Positions 17,354 through 25,443 of a stretch of 51,359 nucleotides of DNA are shown in pieces; within the stretch, counting starts at the first letter, position 1, and each line of letters starts with the position of its first letter. The translations under genes and the position numbers were made by a program. The notes under the pieces are model-generated. The model was not told the origin of the DNA. It saw only the letters and a list, made by a program, of their open reading frames with translations, and made no database searches. The stretch comes from an uncultured Flavonifractor sp. GTDB lineage: Bacteria; Bacillota; Clostridia; Oscillospirales; Oscillospiraceae. Location of the stretch: the NCBI GenBank assembly GCA_947649225.1, contig CANSQX010000003.1:1-51359 (forward strand). Reading direction: 5' to 3'.

Positions 17354-20300
17354 TCAGCCCTCGGCGTCCTCCTTGCGTTTTCTGCCGGTGAGGAACATCC
17401 ACAGCAGGCCGAGCCCCGCCGCAGCGGCCGACAGCAGCCAAATGCCGCTCTCGTCGCCGGTCTCGGGCACATCGGCCAGGGGGACCTCCTCCTCGAGCAG
17501 CTCCACCTCTTCCTCGGGCACGTTGGCCAGAGGAATCTCCTCGTCCGGAACCTCTACGTCGGGCTCATCCGTCCGGGGCACGTCCTCGTCGGGGACCTCC
17601 TCCTCCGGGGGATTGGGCTCCTCGGGGACGGGGGTGGGAGTGGGCGTGGGCGTCGGCGTGGGCCGCGGGGTGGGATCGGGGTCGGGATCCGGGTCGGGAT
17701 CGCCGCCACCAGGTGGCGGAGGCACCACAACCTCGTCCATCGTCAGTCCTACCTGGATGCCCCAGGCGGTCTGCTGATAGAAGTCGTTGACCTCGCCATT
17801 AAAGTAGAGGCTCATGCCCATCAACTGGCCGCTGCTGTTGCTTCCAAGGGTTCCAAACGCCGTCTTTGCCTCCTCATTGTAGGAGGCGAGGCCCTTCATA
17901 TAGTTGCCGACAGCATAGATCCCCTCCTCGTCCTTCAGGAGCTCCTTGTTGCCCGGGACAACGCTGAGCAGCCGCGTGTACATATAGCTGTAGCCAACGC
18001 CCGCGACCTCCGGGTTGGTCTCCTTCACGCCTGCGGTAGAGGACTGGCCGCCAAAGATGCCCTCGTCTCTCTGAACCAGCAGCTTATACGGGATCTGGCT
18101 CAGATTGCTCCAGGTCGTATTGTACTCCTCGCTATAGGAGTAGTTATAGTAGTCCAGATAGAACTGATGGAGATCGGCCACGCCGTTCGCATAGCCCTTT
18201 TCGACCAGCTTGGCGCCCAGCACAGCGTCCTGCAAGTCCTCCTCGCCGAGATCTGTCTGCGTCTGGTAGAGATACCGCAGCGCACCGTTGCCGACACGGG
18301 ACGGAACACTCGCCTCGGCCGGAATCACGCCGTCAAAGGTATAAATCGGGTCGATATACGGCGCAGATCCGGCATGTCCGTCGCTCTGAACCACAAAGCT
18401 GCCGTTCTTGTAGGCGAAGGTTTTGCCGGAGTTGTTGACGAGCCGGAGGTAGATCGGGCCCACGGTATCGCCGGGCTGTACACCGTTACTCCCCCACTGT
18501 TCGTCCTGGATATGCCGGTAGGCCTCCATCACGTCCTTGGTCGCGTCGATGCTGACCGTGTTCTGCGCATACCCGGCAGGAATGGTGTAGGTGATGACGC
18601 AGGTAGTGACCGCTTCGTTGTACACTTTCTCGACGGTAATGCCCTCAGAAGTGCTGGAGAGAGTGCGGCGCAGCGCCGGGTTGGGCTGAGAGGGTTCGGA
18701 GACATAGGGAATCATCCCCACCTCAAAGTCATCGGCCACTGCTTCGCGGACATCACGCAGATAAATGGTCTTGTGGCTGTTATCGGAGTAGTAGTGGCCC
18801 CAGCTGCCTTGACCCATGAACATACCGGGGACCTCTTCATAGGGAATCTGTGCGCCGATCTGATAGACTGTACCGTCCTCATCGTCCATGTTGCGGTAGC
18901 CCGCCACGTAGGTCATGACCGTATTGCCGTCCTTGTCGGTACGCGCTTTCACTTTCCCCATCAGCGATTCGTTGATGATTACGGTGAAGCTGTCGCCCTC
19001 CAGGCGGTTGCCGTCTGCGTCCACGCCGTAGACAGTTCCGTCTTTCTCCTGGATTACCCTGGCACAGAGCTTGGTTTCGTACCCGCTGCCGCTGGGCGTT
19101 GCGCCGTCCTCATAGGTATAGACCCGGTACGCAGTTATACCGCACCGCTGGCAGACGCCCATCACATTGGCAGGGAGCTCTTTCCCCTCCGGCCAGACGT
19201 GCCCGCTGGCCGGAAGGACCTCAACGATTTCCTCATGGCACCGCTCACAGGTATAGGTCATGCTGCCGTCCGTGGTGCAGGTGGCGTCAACAGTCACAAC
19301 GTCATCCGGCTTCTGATGGCCGCCAGTGAGAACCTCGGTGACGGTTTCCTTGCACACCGTGCAGGTGCCGGTCCGGGAGCCGTCAGACATGCAGGTGGAC
19401 TCAACCACGACCACATCTTCGCCGAACTTATGGCCTTCTGCGGGGATAACCTTCGTAGTCACATCGCCGCACAGCAGGCATGTGTAGGTCTCGGAGCCAT
19501 CCTCTGTACAGGTGGCTTTCACAACGCTGTCAGGGTAGGGTTCGCCCCACTTCATCTGATAGGCGTGGGCCTCGGGGTCCGCTGCGCTGTTCTCGTCGAA
19601 CTTCCACAGCCACTTAGCGCCGCAGGCCATGCACTCAATCGCTTCCTCAGCGGTGGCAGGATATTTGCAGCTGGCAGGAATGAGATCCGGGCTGCCGCCG
19701 CCAGGGAGCCACCTGCTCCACATATCGGAGCCATTGTGCGTACAATCAGGGTTGTTCCCAGGAATCACAGCCTGGTGTCCCTGGCACACAAAGTCCTCGG
19801 GATGTTCTGGATCATAGGTATACGGATCCAGCTCTTCCTCGGTGGCCTGGTTACACACAGGGCAGTCCTTATTGACATTGATATACTTGCCCCAGAACCA
19901 AGCGCACATATACTCGCAAGTACACTCGGCATCTTCCAGGTCCACCAGCATCGGTTCAGCAGTCTTAAGGGCTTCCTCGGGCAGATTCTCGATCTCTGTA
20001 GGCTCCTCGGTCTCCACAGGCTCCTCGGTCTCCACAGGCTCCTCGGTCTCTGCGGGCTCTTCGGTCTCCGCAGGGTCCTCAGTCTCCGCAGGGTCCTCAG
20101 TCTCTGCGGGCTCCTCAGTCTCTGCGGGCTCCTCAGTCTCCGCAGGGTCCTCAGTCTCTGCGGGCTCCTCGGTCTGCTCGGTATCCTCGGTTCCGGCAGG
20201 GGCCTCAGGCTCTGCCGGGTCCGTTGTCTCCACAGGAGACGGCGGATCGGTGACCTCCCCGGAGGTCACGTCCTCCACCGGCGCGGCGATCTCGGGTACG

Positions 20301-20410
20301 GCTGCCTCGTCCTCCGCCGCGAAAGCGGAGATCTGGAGCATCCCCAGACACATCATCAGGGCAATGAACAGGGCGAGTCCGCGCTTGCTCATAGTCTTTA
20401 TTTGCTTCAT
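17354..20410 (-). CDS. Large wall-anchored surface protein under c-di-GMP riboswitch control
   Basis: The 1018-residue protein has a signal peptide (cleavage near AFA-AED, residue ~31), a Glu/Thr/Pro repeat region (~75-150, unit AETEEP), cysteine-paired modules (~160-430) including three copies of a T-C-x-x-D-G-S-x-T-x-T-C-x-x-C module, a large globular part (~430-900), a Pro/Thr/Asp spacer, and a C-terminal sorting signal: VPETG, hydrophobic helix (IWLLSAAAAGLGLLWMFL) and GRKRK tail. It is a probable adhesin; the ligand is unknown. SD AAAGGAAG lies six bases before ATG 20410. Three tandem class I c-di-GMP riboswitches precede it. VPETG differs from classic LPXTG at position 1. Confidence 0.9.
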   Translation of the reverse strand: MKQIKTMSKRGLALFIALMMCLGMLQISAFAAEDEAAVPEIAAPVEDVTSGEVTDPPSPVETTDPAEPEAPAGTEDTEQTEEPAETEDPAETEEPAETEEPAETEDPAETEDPAETEEPAETEEPVETEEPVETEEPTEIENLPEEALKTAEPMLVDLEDAECTCEYMCAWFWGKYINVNKDCPVCNQATEEELDPYTYDPEHPEDFVCQGHQAVIPGNNPDCTHNGSDMWSRWLPGGGSPDLIPASCKYPATAEEAIECMACGAKWLWKFDENSAADPEAHAYQMKWGEPYPDSVVKATCTEDGSETYTCLLCGDVTTKVIPAEGHKFGEDVVVVESTCMSDGSRTGTCTVCKETVTEVLTGGHQKPDDVVTVDATCTTDGSMTYTCERCHEEIVEVLPASGHVWPEGKELPANVMGVCQRCGITAYRVYTYEDGATPSGSGYETKLCARVIQEKDGTVYGVDADGNRLEGDSFTVIINESLMGKVKARTDKDGNTVMTYVAGYRNMDDEDGTVYQIGAQIPYEEVPGMFMGQGSWGHYYSDNSHKTIYLRDVREAVADDFEVGMIPYVSEPSQPNPALRRTLSSTSEGITVEKVYNEAVTTCVITYTIPAGYAQNTVSIDATKDVMEAYRHIQDEQWGSNGVQPGDTVGPIYLRLVNNSGKTFAYKNGSFVVQSDGHAGSAPYIDPIYTFDGVIPAEASVPSRVGNGALRYLYQTQTDLGEEDLQDAVLGAKLVEKGYANGVADLHQFYLDYYNYSYSEEYNTTWSNLSQIPYKLLVQRDEGIFGGQSSTAGVKETNPEVAGVGYSYMYTRLLSVVPGNKELLKDEEGIYAVGNYMKGLASYNEEAKTAFGTLGSNSSGQLMGMSLYFNGEVNDFYQQTAWGIQVGLTMDEVVVPPPPGGGDPDPDPDPDPTPRPTPTPTPTPTPVPEEPNPPEEEVPDEDVPRTDEPDVEVPDEEIPLANVPEEEVELLEEEVPLADVPETGDESGIWLLSAAAAGLGLLWMFLTGRKRKEDAEG
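20002..20175. repeat. 18-bp in-frame tandem repeat in the surface protein gene
   Basis: About nine to ten copies of an 18-bp unit (coding for A/V-E-T-E-E/D-P) follow each other with few changes. Such a repeat can gain or lose copies by slippage and so change the length of the stalk without shifting frame. Confidence 0.8.
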
Positions 20411-20452
20411 GAAAAATCTTCCTTTCTTTGCTCAATTTCGGATGCAAAGTAT

Positions 20453-20550
20453 CCGGCGGCCGGGCTGGCGTAGCGCTTTCGCCGCATCTGCGGACTCCAG
20501 CACCTTAGCCCCCTAGCTTTGCGTCCCGTCATTTCTGGCGGTTTGCTAAT
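20453..20550 (-). promoter_or_regulatory. Class I c-di-GMP riboswitch (GEMM-I), copy C, nearest the gene
   Basis: On the minus strand the copy reads AGCAAACC, a short hairpin with a GAAA-like loop, GGGACGCAAAGC, CTAAGG, a variable P3 stem, and CTACGCCAGCCCGGCCGCC. These are the conserved blocks of the GEMM-I c-di-GMP aptamer. It ends ~42 bases before the ATG, and a small CTTTGC/GCAAAG hairpin lies between it and the SD, so control of translation is likely. No intrinsic terminator follows. Confidence 0.88.
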
Positions 20551-20556
20551 TATAAT

Positions 20557-20640
20557 CAGCAGCTGGGCGGGCCTGGCGTGCGCGGGCACGCTTTAGCTCC
20601 CTGGCTCTGCGTCCCGCCCTTTCGGACGGTTTGCCTTTTA
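20557..20640 (-). promoter_or_regulatory. Class I c-di-GMP riboswitch (GEMM-I), copy B, middle
   Basis: Conserved blocks on the minus strand: GGCAAACC, GTCC-GAAA-GGGC hairpin, GGGACGCAGAGC, GCTAAAG, and CCGCCCAGCTGC. It has the tetraloop form of the P2 hairpin. The one change is CAGAGC for CAAAGC, and the P3 part is the least canonical of the three. Confidence 0.85.
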
Positions 20641-20644
20641 TAAT

Positions 20645-20752
20645 TAGCAGCCAGGCTGACATAGCGGTTCAAAACATTGAACATATCTCAACATTCAAAA
20701 ACGCCTTAGTCCCTGTGACTTTGCGTCCCGTTTTTTCAAACGGTTTGCCAAA
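20645..20752 (-). promoter_or_regulatory. Class I c-di-GMP riboswitch (GEMM-I), copy A, promoter-proximal
   Basis: Conserved blocks on the minus strand: GGCAAACC, a hairpin with stem CGTTT/AAACG, GGGACGCAAAG, CTAAGG, an AT-rich P3 stem, and CGCTATGTCAGCCTGGCTGC. It matches the clostridial GEMM-I consensus closely. Confidence 0.87.
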
Positions 20753-20985
20753 TTGGATGCTGCGTATCATGCGCGGCTTCCGGCGTCCATGCCCCGGCCC
20801 CGCCGCCCATCGCTTCTCCGGCGGCGGGGCTTACCTGCCCGGCGGACTCAACTCCGCACCGGTTTTTGCGGCCATACAGATCCCCTCCTCTCCGGTTTCG
20901 GCGTCTGAGCCGGCCGCACGCGCCATTCATCGAAATTTACATTCCGAATATATTGGAACGAAAAAAGAGCACGGCCTTCTCTTCC
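20753..20985 (-). other. 5' part of the surface-protein leader: GC-rich folded region with a tiny reading frame
   Basis: Between the promoter and the first riboswitch lie ~230 nt with a perfect 10-bp stem, CCCCGCCGCC paired with GGCGGCGGGG. A 14-codon frame (20831-20875, minus; MAAKTGAELSPPGR) is preceded by the SD GGAGGGG. I cannot assign it to a known riboswitch or leader-peptide class. Confidence 0.5.
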
Positions 20986-20992
20986 GTATACC

Positions 20993-21021
20993 ATTATAAC
21001 ACCGGCCGGTACAGGATACAA
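20993..21021 (-). promoter_or_regulatory. Promoter of the riboswitch-surface protein unit
   Basis: On the minus strand: TTGTAT (21016-21021), 17-bp spacer, consensus TATAAT (20993-20998). It sets a leader of about 575 nt before ATG 20410, containing all three aptamers. Confidence 0.82.
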
Positions 21022-21030
21022 GGGAAATCT

Positions 21031-21171
21031 TCACTGTAAAGCCGCCAGATTGCCGGAAATCGCACACGTTTCCAGCGCCAAGGCCCAAATTTGCTCCAAA
21101 ATCTGCTGCCTGCGGCCGCTTTTTCCGGCATCTGCTCTCTTCTTGCCTCTCCCCTTTTTATCCGAACTCAT
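21031..21171 (-). CDS. Possible small basic protein, 46 residues
   Basis: The frame begins MSSDKKGRGKKRADAGKSG and ends in a helical stretch (QILEQIWALALETCAISGN). A TATAAT box (21184-21189) lies only ~13 bases before the ATG and no SD is present, so the message would be nearly leaderless. Its stop is ten bases before the -35 box of the next unit. It could be a real small protein or chance; I do not recognise it. Confidence 0.3.
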   Translation of the reverse strand: MSSDKKGRGKKRADAGKSGRRQQILEQIWALALETCAISGNLAALQ

Positions 21172-21247
21172 AATTTCGACTACATTATACAGCAGGCCCG
21201 CGCCCAGCCTATGCGCCGGGCGTCCGAGGTGTGCCGCCCTGCGGGAT

Positions 21248-21283
21248 AAAAAAACGCCCGGAACTGCGTTCCAGGCGTTTTTT
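21248..21283 (-). terminator. Terminator after glgP
   Basis: AACGCCTGGAAC pairs imperfectly with GTTCCGGGCGTT (minus strand), followed by a run of T. It starts a few bases after the glgP stop codon. Confidence 0.85.
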
Positions 21284-21286
21284 CCA

Positions 21287-23725
21287 TTATTTCCGGGCGG
21301 GCACAGACCAGATGTCCCGGGCGTAGTCACGGATGGAGCGGTCGGCGGCGAAAATGCCGGACCGGGCGATGTTAACCAGCGACATGCGGTTCCAGCGGGT
21401 GCGGTCCTGGTAGGCCTGGGCGGCCTGCATCTGGGCGGCACAGTAGCTGTCAAAGTCAGCCAGCAGCAGGTACTCATCGGCGGCCGAGCCGCCCTGGCCG
21501 AACAGAAGCCGGTTTTTCAGGTTCTCATAGCTCACATGGTCGTCAAAACCCATGGCCAGCTGGTCCACCACCGCCTTGAGGCTCTGGTTCTGCATGTAGT
21601 AGTCCTCATAGGGGCGGTAGCCGCGCTGCCGGAGGTCCTGGACCTCGTTGGCCTTGAGGCCGAAGATGAAGATGTTGTCGTCGCCCAGCTGCTGATGCAT
21701 CTCCACGTTGGCGCCGTCCAGGGTCCCCACCGTCACGGCGCCGTTCATCATGAACTTCATGTTGCCGGTGCCGCTGGCCTCCTTGCCGGCAGTGGAGATC
21801 TGCTCGGAGATCTCGCTGGCGGGCATCAGCCGCTCGGCCAGGCTCACCCGGTAGTTCTCCAGGAAGACCACCTGGAGTTTGCCCTTGCACACCGGGTCGG
21901 CGTTGACGGTGTTGGCCAGGGAGTTGATGAGGTGGATGATCTCCTTGGCCACGGCGTAGCCCGGGGCGGCCTTGGCGCCGAAGAGGTAGACCCGGGGCGG
22001 GAAGGAGAAATTGGGGTCGGCCTTGAGGCGCTGGTAGAGGTAGATGATGTGCATGACGTTGAGGAGCTGGCGCTTGTACTCGTGGAGGCGCTTGACCTGC
22101 ACGTCGAAGATGGCGTCGGTATTCAGAATTACGCCGCTGTCCCGGGCCACCAGCTCGGCCAGGATGCACTTGTTCTCCCTCTTGATGGCCTCCAGGCGGG
22201 AGAGGACCCCGGCGTCGTGGGCGTACTTCTCCAGGCCGGTGAGGGAGTAGGGCTTGAGGAGGTAGGTGTCCCCGCCCAGGCACTCCTTGATCAGGGCGTC
22301 CAGCTTGGGGTTGCAGGAGGACAGCCAGCGGCGGTGGTCGATGCCGTTGGTCACGTTGGTGAACTGGTCGGGGCGGCGGAGATAGGGCTCATAGAACACG
22401 TCCTGAATGAGGATGTCCGAGTGGAGCCGGGACACGCCGTTGACCTTGAAGCAGGCGCAGATACACAGGTTCGCCATGTGGACCTGGCCGCCCCAGATGA
22501 TGGCCATTTGCTCCACCTTGCGCATATCGCCGTGGAAGTAGTCGGTGAGCTCCCGCTGGTAGCGGTTGGAGATCTCCACGATGATCTGCCAGATACGGGG
22601 CAGCTGGGACTCCACCAGCTGCTGGGGCCACTTCTCCAGGGCCTCGGCCAGGATGGTGTGGTTGGTGTAGGCCACGGTGTGGGTGACGATATGCCAGGCG
22701 TCGTCCCAGCCGTAGTGCTCCTCGTCCAGGAGGATGCGCATGAGCTCGGGGATGACCAGGGTGGGGTGGGTGTCGTTGATCTGAATCACATGCTTGAGGT
22801 AGAAGTTGCGCAGGGTGCCGTACTCGGCCCGGTGCCGGCGCACGATGGACTGAATGGTGGCCGAGACAAAGAAATACTGCTGCTTCAGGCGCAGGGATTT
22901 GCCCTCATAGTGGTTATCCTCCGGATAGAGCACCTTGGAGATGGCCTCGGCCATGGCCTGCTCCTCCACCGCCTTCAGATACTGGCCGGAGGAGAAGAGG
23001 GACATGTCCATGGGACTGGGGCTCTTGGCGCTCCAGAGGCGCAGCCGGTTGGCGTGCTTGGTCTTGAAGCCGGCCACCACCATATCCCGGGGCACCGCCA
23101 GCACCGAGGTATAGCCGGTGTGCCTCAGGTGGTGATCGCCGTACTCGTCCCACTCCTCTTCGATGCGGCCGCCGAAGCGGACCTCCTCCACCTCGTCCAT
23201 CTTGGGGATGAGCCAGGCGTCGCCCCGGTCCAGCCAGTTGTCGGGCAGCTCCACCTGCTGGCCGTCCACAATCTTCTGCTTGAAAATACCCAGCTCGTAG
23301 CCGATGGTATAGCCGGTGGCGGGGATCTCCAGGGTGGTCATGGAGTCCAGATAGCAGGCGGCCAGGCGGCCCAGGCCGCCGTTGCCCAGACCGGCGTCCG
23401 GTTCGCTCTCCAGAATGTCGGTGAGAGAGAAGCCCATGGCCTCCACGGCCTGCTGGAGGGGCTCCAGCACGCCCAGATTGTAGGCGTTCTTCATCAGGGA
23501 GCGTCCCATGAGGAACTCCAGGGACAGGTAATGGACCTGACGCTGGTGTTTCTCCACCACCCGGTCCTCGGCGGCCATCTGCCGCTCGGAAATAATATCG
23601 CGCAGTACCATGGCGCAGGCCTTGAACATGTGCAGGCTGTCGGCCTCCTCCACGTCCCGGCCGAAGTTGCGGCGCAGCTTTCCGGTGATCAGCTCAGTCA
23701 GCTCTTGTTTCGTATAAGTATGCAA
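21287..23725 (-). CDS. glgP: Glycogen phosphorylase
   Basis: The ~812-residue enzyme releases glucose-1-phosphate from glycogen ends. Hallmarks: YLSLEFLMGRSL near residue 75, GNGGLGRLAACYLDS near 125, and the pyridoxal-phosphate region EASGTGNMKFMMNGA with its lysine near residue 660. Length is normal for the family. The start is uncertain: ATG 23734 abuts its SD, whereas TTG 23725 has AAGGAG nine bases upstream and gives MHTYTKQELTE; I use the latter. It is the last gene of the glycogen cluster but also has its own consensus promoter in the gap after glgA. Confidence 0.96.
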   Translation of the reverse strand: MHTYTKQELTELITGKLRRNFGRDVEEADSLHMFKACAMVLRDIISERQMAAEDRVVEKHQRQVHYLSLEFLMGRSLMKNAYNLGVLEPLQQAVEAMGFSLTDILESEPDAGLGNGGLGRLAACYLDSMTTLEIPATGYTIGYELGIFKQKIVDGQQVELPDNWLDRGDAWLIPKMDEVEEVRFGGRIEEEWDEYGDHHLRHTGYTSVLAVPRDMVVAGFKTKHANRLRLWSAKSPSPMDMSLFSSGQYLKAVEEQAMAEAISKVLYPEDNHYEGKSLRLKQQYFFVSATIQSIVRRHRAEYGTLRNFYLKHVIQINDTHPTLVIPELMRILLDEEHYGWDDAWHIVTHTVAYTNHTILAEALEKWPQQLVESQLPRIWQIIVEISNRYQRELTDYFHGDMRKVEQMAIIWGGQVHMANLCICACFKVNGVSRLHSDILIQDVFYEPYLRRPDQFTNVTNGIDHRRWLSSCNPKLDALIKECLGGDTYLLKPYSLTGLEKYAHDAGVLSRLEAIKRENKCILAELVARDSGVILNTDAIFDVQVKRLHEYKRQLLNVMHIIYLYQRLKADPNFSFPPRVYLFGAKAAPGYAVAKEIIHLINSLANTVNADPVCKGKLQVVFLENYRVSLAERLMPASEISEQISTAGKEASGTGNMKFMMNGAVTVGTLDGANVEMHQQLGDDNIFIFGLKANEVQDLRQRGYRPYEDYYMQNQSLKAVVDQLAMGFDDHVSYENLKNRLLFGQGGSAADEYLLLADFDSYCAAQMQAAQAYQDRTRWNRMSLVNIARSGIFAADRSIRDYARDIWSVPARK

Positions 23726-23811
23726 TGAAGGCATCTCCTTATAATTCAGGTAACAAACCAGCAAAGGGAACCGCTCCCAGGCGGATACAGCGTCCGCCCG
23801 TGGAGCGGCCT

Positions 23812-23840
23812 ATTTTAGCATATTGCGCGGTTTCTGTCAA
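23812..23840 (-). promoter_or_regulatory. glgP promoter
   Basis: Minus strand: TTGACA (23835-23840), 17-bp spacer, TAAAAT (23812-23817). Both boxes are near consensus. The leader has a CCGCTCC/GGAGCGG stem (23771-23810). It allows glgP to be expressed apart from the biosynthetic genes. Confidence 0.85.
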
Positions 23841-23864
23841 GGACCGGCCGGTTTAGTCCTTCCG

Positions 23865-25301
23865 TCAGCCGCCGGTCACCCAGCCATAGATCTCCAGATA
23901 CTGCTCGGCCGATTTGCTCCAGGAGAAATCGGCTGTCATGCCCGCGATCTGGAGGGCCTTCCAGGCCTTCTTGTCGCTCTGATAGAGGTCCACCGCCTCC
24001 CGCAGGGCGGTCTCCATCTCTCCGGCGTTGATATTGGCGAAGGAGAAGCCGGTTCCCTCGCCGGTGAACTTGTTGTAGGGAATGACGGAGTCCTTGAGGC
24101 CGCCGGTCTCCCGGACTACGGGAACGGCACCGTAGCGCATGGCGATCATCTGGCTCAGGCCGCAGGGCTCGGCCACCGAGGGCATGAGGAAGAGGTCCGC
24201 GCCGCCGTAGATGATGGAGGACAGGGAGGCGGAATAGGCAATATGGGCGGCGAAGCGGCCTGGGTAGTGGGCCTGGGCGTGGCGGAAGGCCTCCTCATAG
24301 CTCCAGTCGCCGGTGCCCAGCACCACCATCTGCACATCCATGGACATGATCGCCCCGATGGAGGAGGCCACCAGATCGAAGCCCTTGTGCTTCACCAGCC
24401 GGGAGATGCAGGCGATGATGGGAACATCCGGGTTCTCCCGCAGGCCGCAGGTCTGCTGGAGGGCGGCCTTGCACTTGGCCTTGCCCTGGAGCTGCTTGGC
24501 GGAGTAGAACTTGGCCAGGCCCTTGTCCTTCCAGGGGTTATAGGCCTCCACGTCGATGCCGTTGAGGATGCCGCGGAGCTTGTGGCGGTTGTCGGCCACC
24601 ACGCCGGCCAGCCCGTGGGCGTAGAAATCGTACTGGAGCTCCTCGGCATAGGAGGGCGAGACCGTGGTGACGTAGTCGGCGGCGTAGATGGCGCCCTTCA
24701 TCAGGTTCACGTCGCCATGGTAGGCCAGCATATGCTCGTTCATGTACCCGTCGTTCAGGCCGAACAGATCGTGCAGGGTCTCCCGGCCGTAGCGGCCCTG
24801 ATACTCAATGTTATGGATGGTGAAGACCGACTTGGTCCCCGCCAGCTGGGGTACGCGGCCGCGCTCCTCCAGCAGGTAGATGGGCACGAGGGCGGTCTGC
24901 CAGTCGTTGCAGTGGATGACGTCCGGGCGCCAATCCAGGTGGCCGGGGAGCTCCACCACCGCCCGGGAGAAGTAGGCGAAGCGCTCCCCGTCGTCGTAGT
25001 GCCCGTAGATGCTGGCCCGGCGGAAGTAGTACTCGTTGTCCACAAAGTAGTAGGTGACCCCGTCCTGCTTCAGCTCGAACAGGCCGCAGTAGGGGTTTCG
25101 CCAAGCCAGGTGGATGTGGTAGCACTGGAGATAGGTCATCTGGCTGCGCCAGTCCTCCCCAATCCCCTCATAGAGGGGGAGAACCACGCGGACATCGTGC
25201 CCCGCCTTGGCCAGGGCCTGGGGCAGACTGCCGGCCACATCGGCTAATCCGCCGGTTTTGATAAAGGGAGCAACCTCAGATGCCGCAAAAAGTATGTTCA
25301 T
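23865..25301 (-). CDS. glgA: Glycogen synthase, ADP-glucose type (GT5)
   Basis: The 478-residue enzyme extends alpha-1,4-glucan chains from ADP-glucose. The N-terminal KTGGLADV motif (residues ~15-22) binds ADP-glucose, and the C-terminal domain has LFLMPSVAEPCGLSQMIAMRYG, the GT5 nucleotide-sugar site. Length is standard. SD AAGGAGAGG precedes ATG 25301. It follows glgD after a 142-bp gap and precedes glgP. Confidence 0.97.
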   Translation of the reverse strand: MNILFAASEVAPFIKTGGLADVAGSLPQALAKAGHDVRVVLPLYEGIGEDWRSQMTYLQCYHIHLAWRNPYCGLFELKQDGVTYYFVDNEYYFRRASIYGHYDDGERFAYFSRAVVELPGHLDWRPDVIHCNDWQTALVPIYLLEERGRVPQLAGTKSVFTIHNIEYQGRYGRETLHDLFGLNDGYMNEHMLAYHGDVNLMKGAIYAADYVTTVSPSYAEELQYDFYAHGLAGVVADNRHKLRGILNGIDVEAYNPWKDKGLAKFYSAKQLQGKAKCKAALQQTCGLRENPDVPIIACISRLVKHKGFDLVASSIGAIMSMDVQMVVLGTGDWSYEEAFRHAQAHYPGRFAAHIAYSASLSSIIYGGADLFLMPSVAEPCGLSQMIAMRYGAVPVVRETGGLKDSVIPYNKFTGEGTGFSFANINAGEMETALREAVDLYQSDKKAWKALQIAGMTADFSWSKSAEQYLEIYGWVTGG

Positions 25302-25443
25302 GATGCCTCTCCTTATTTTATTTTAAAAAAGATTGCAAAATACAGCACAGCTGCGGGCGGCCGGCGGCCGCTGCCGGCCTGAGCAGGCCCGCGGGGAACC
25401 CTTGACGGTCTTTGGGCTTCGTTGTTCCTTCGGGAACAGGACG

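Noticed and set aside
20002..20175. Possible CRISPR-like direct repeats
   Set aside because: The repeats are contiguous 18-bp units without unique spacers and lie in frame in a coding region.
18167..20473. 768-codon plus-strand frame opposite the surface protein gene
   Set aside because: It mirrors the repeats of the surface protein (LGLHRLLGL-type repeats), has no SD, and runs into the riboswitch region; the minus-strand gene has signal peptide, sorting signal and promoter.
20753..20985. A fourth c-di-GMP aptamer upstream of the three
   Set aside because: Neither GCAAACC nor GGGACGCAAAG occurs there, so the conserved core is missing.
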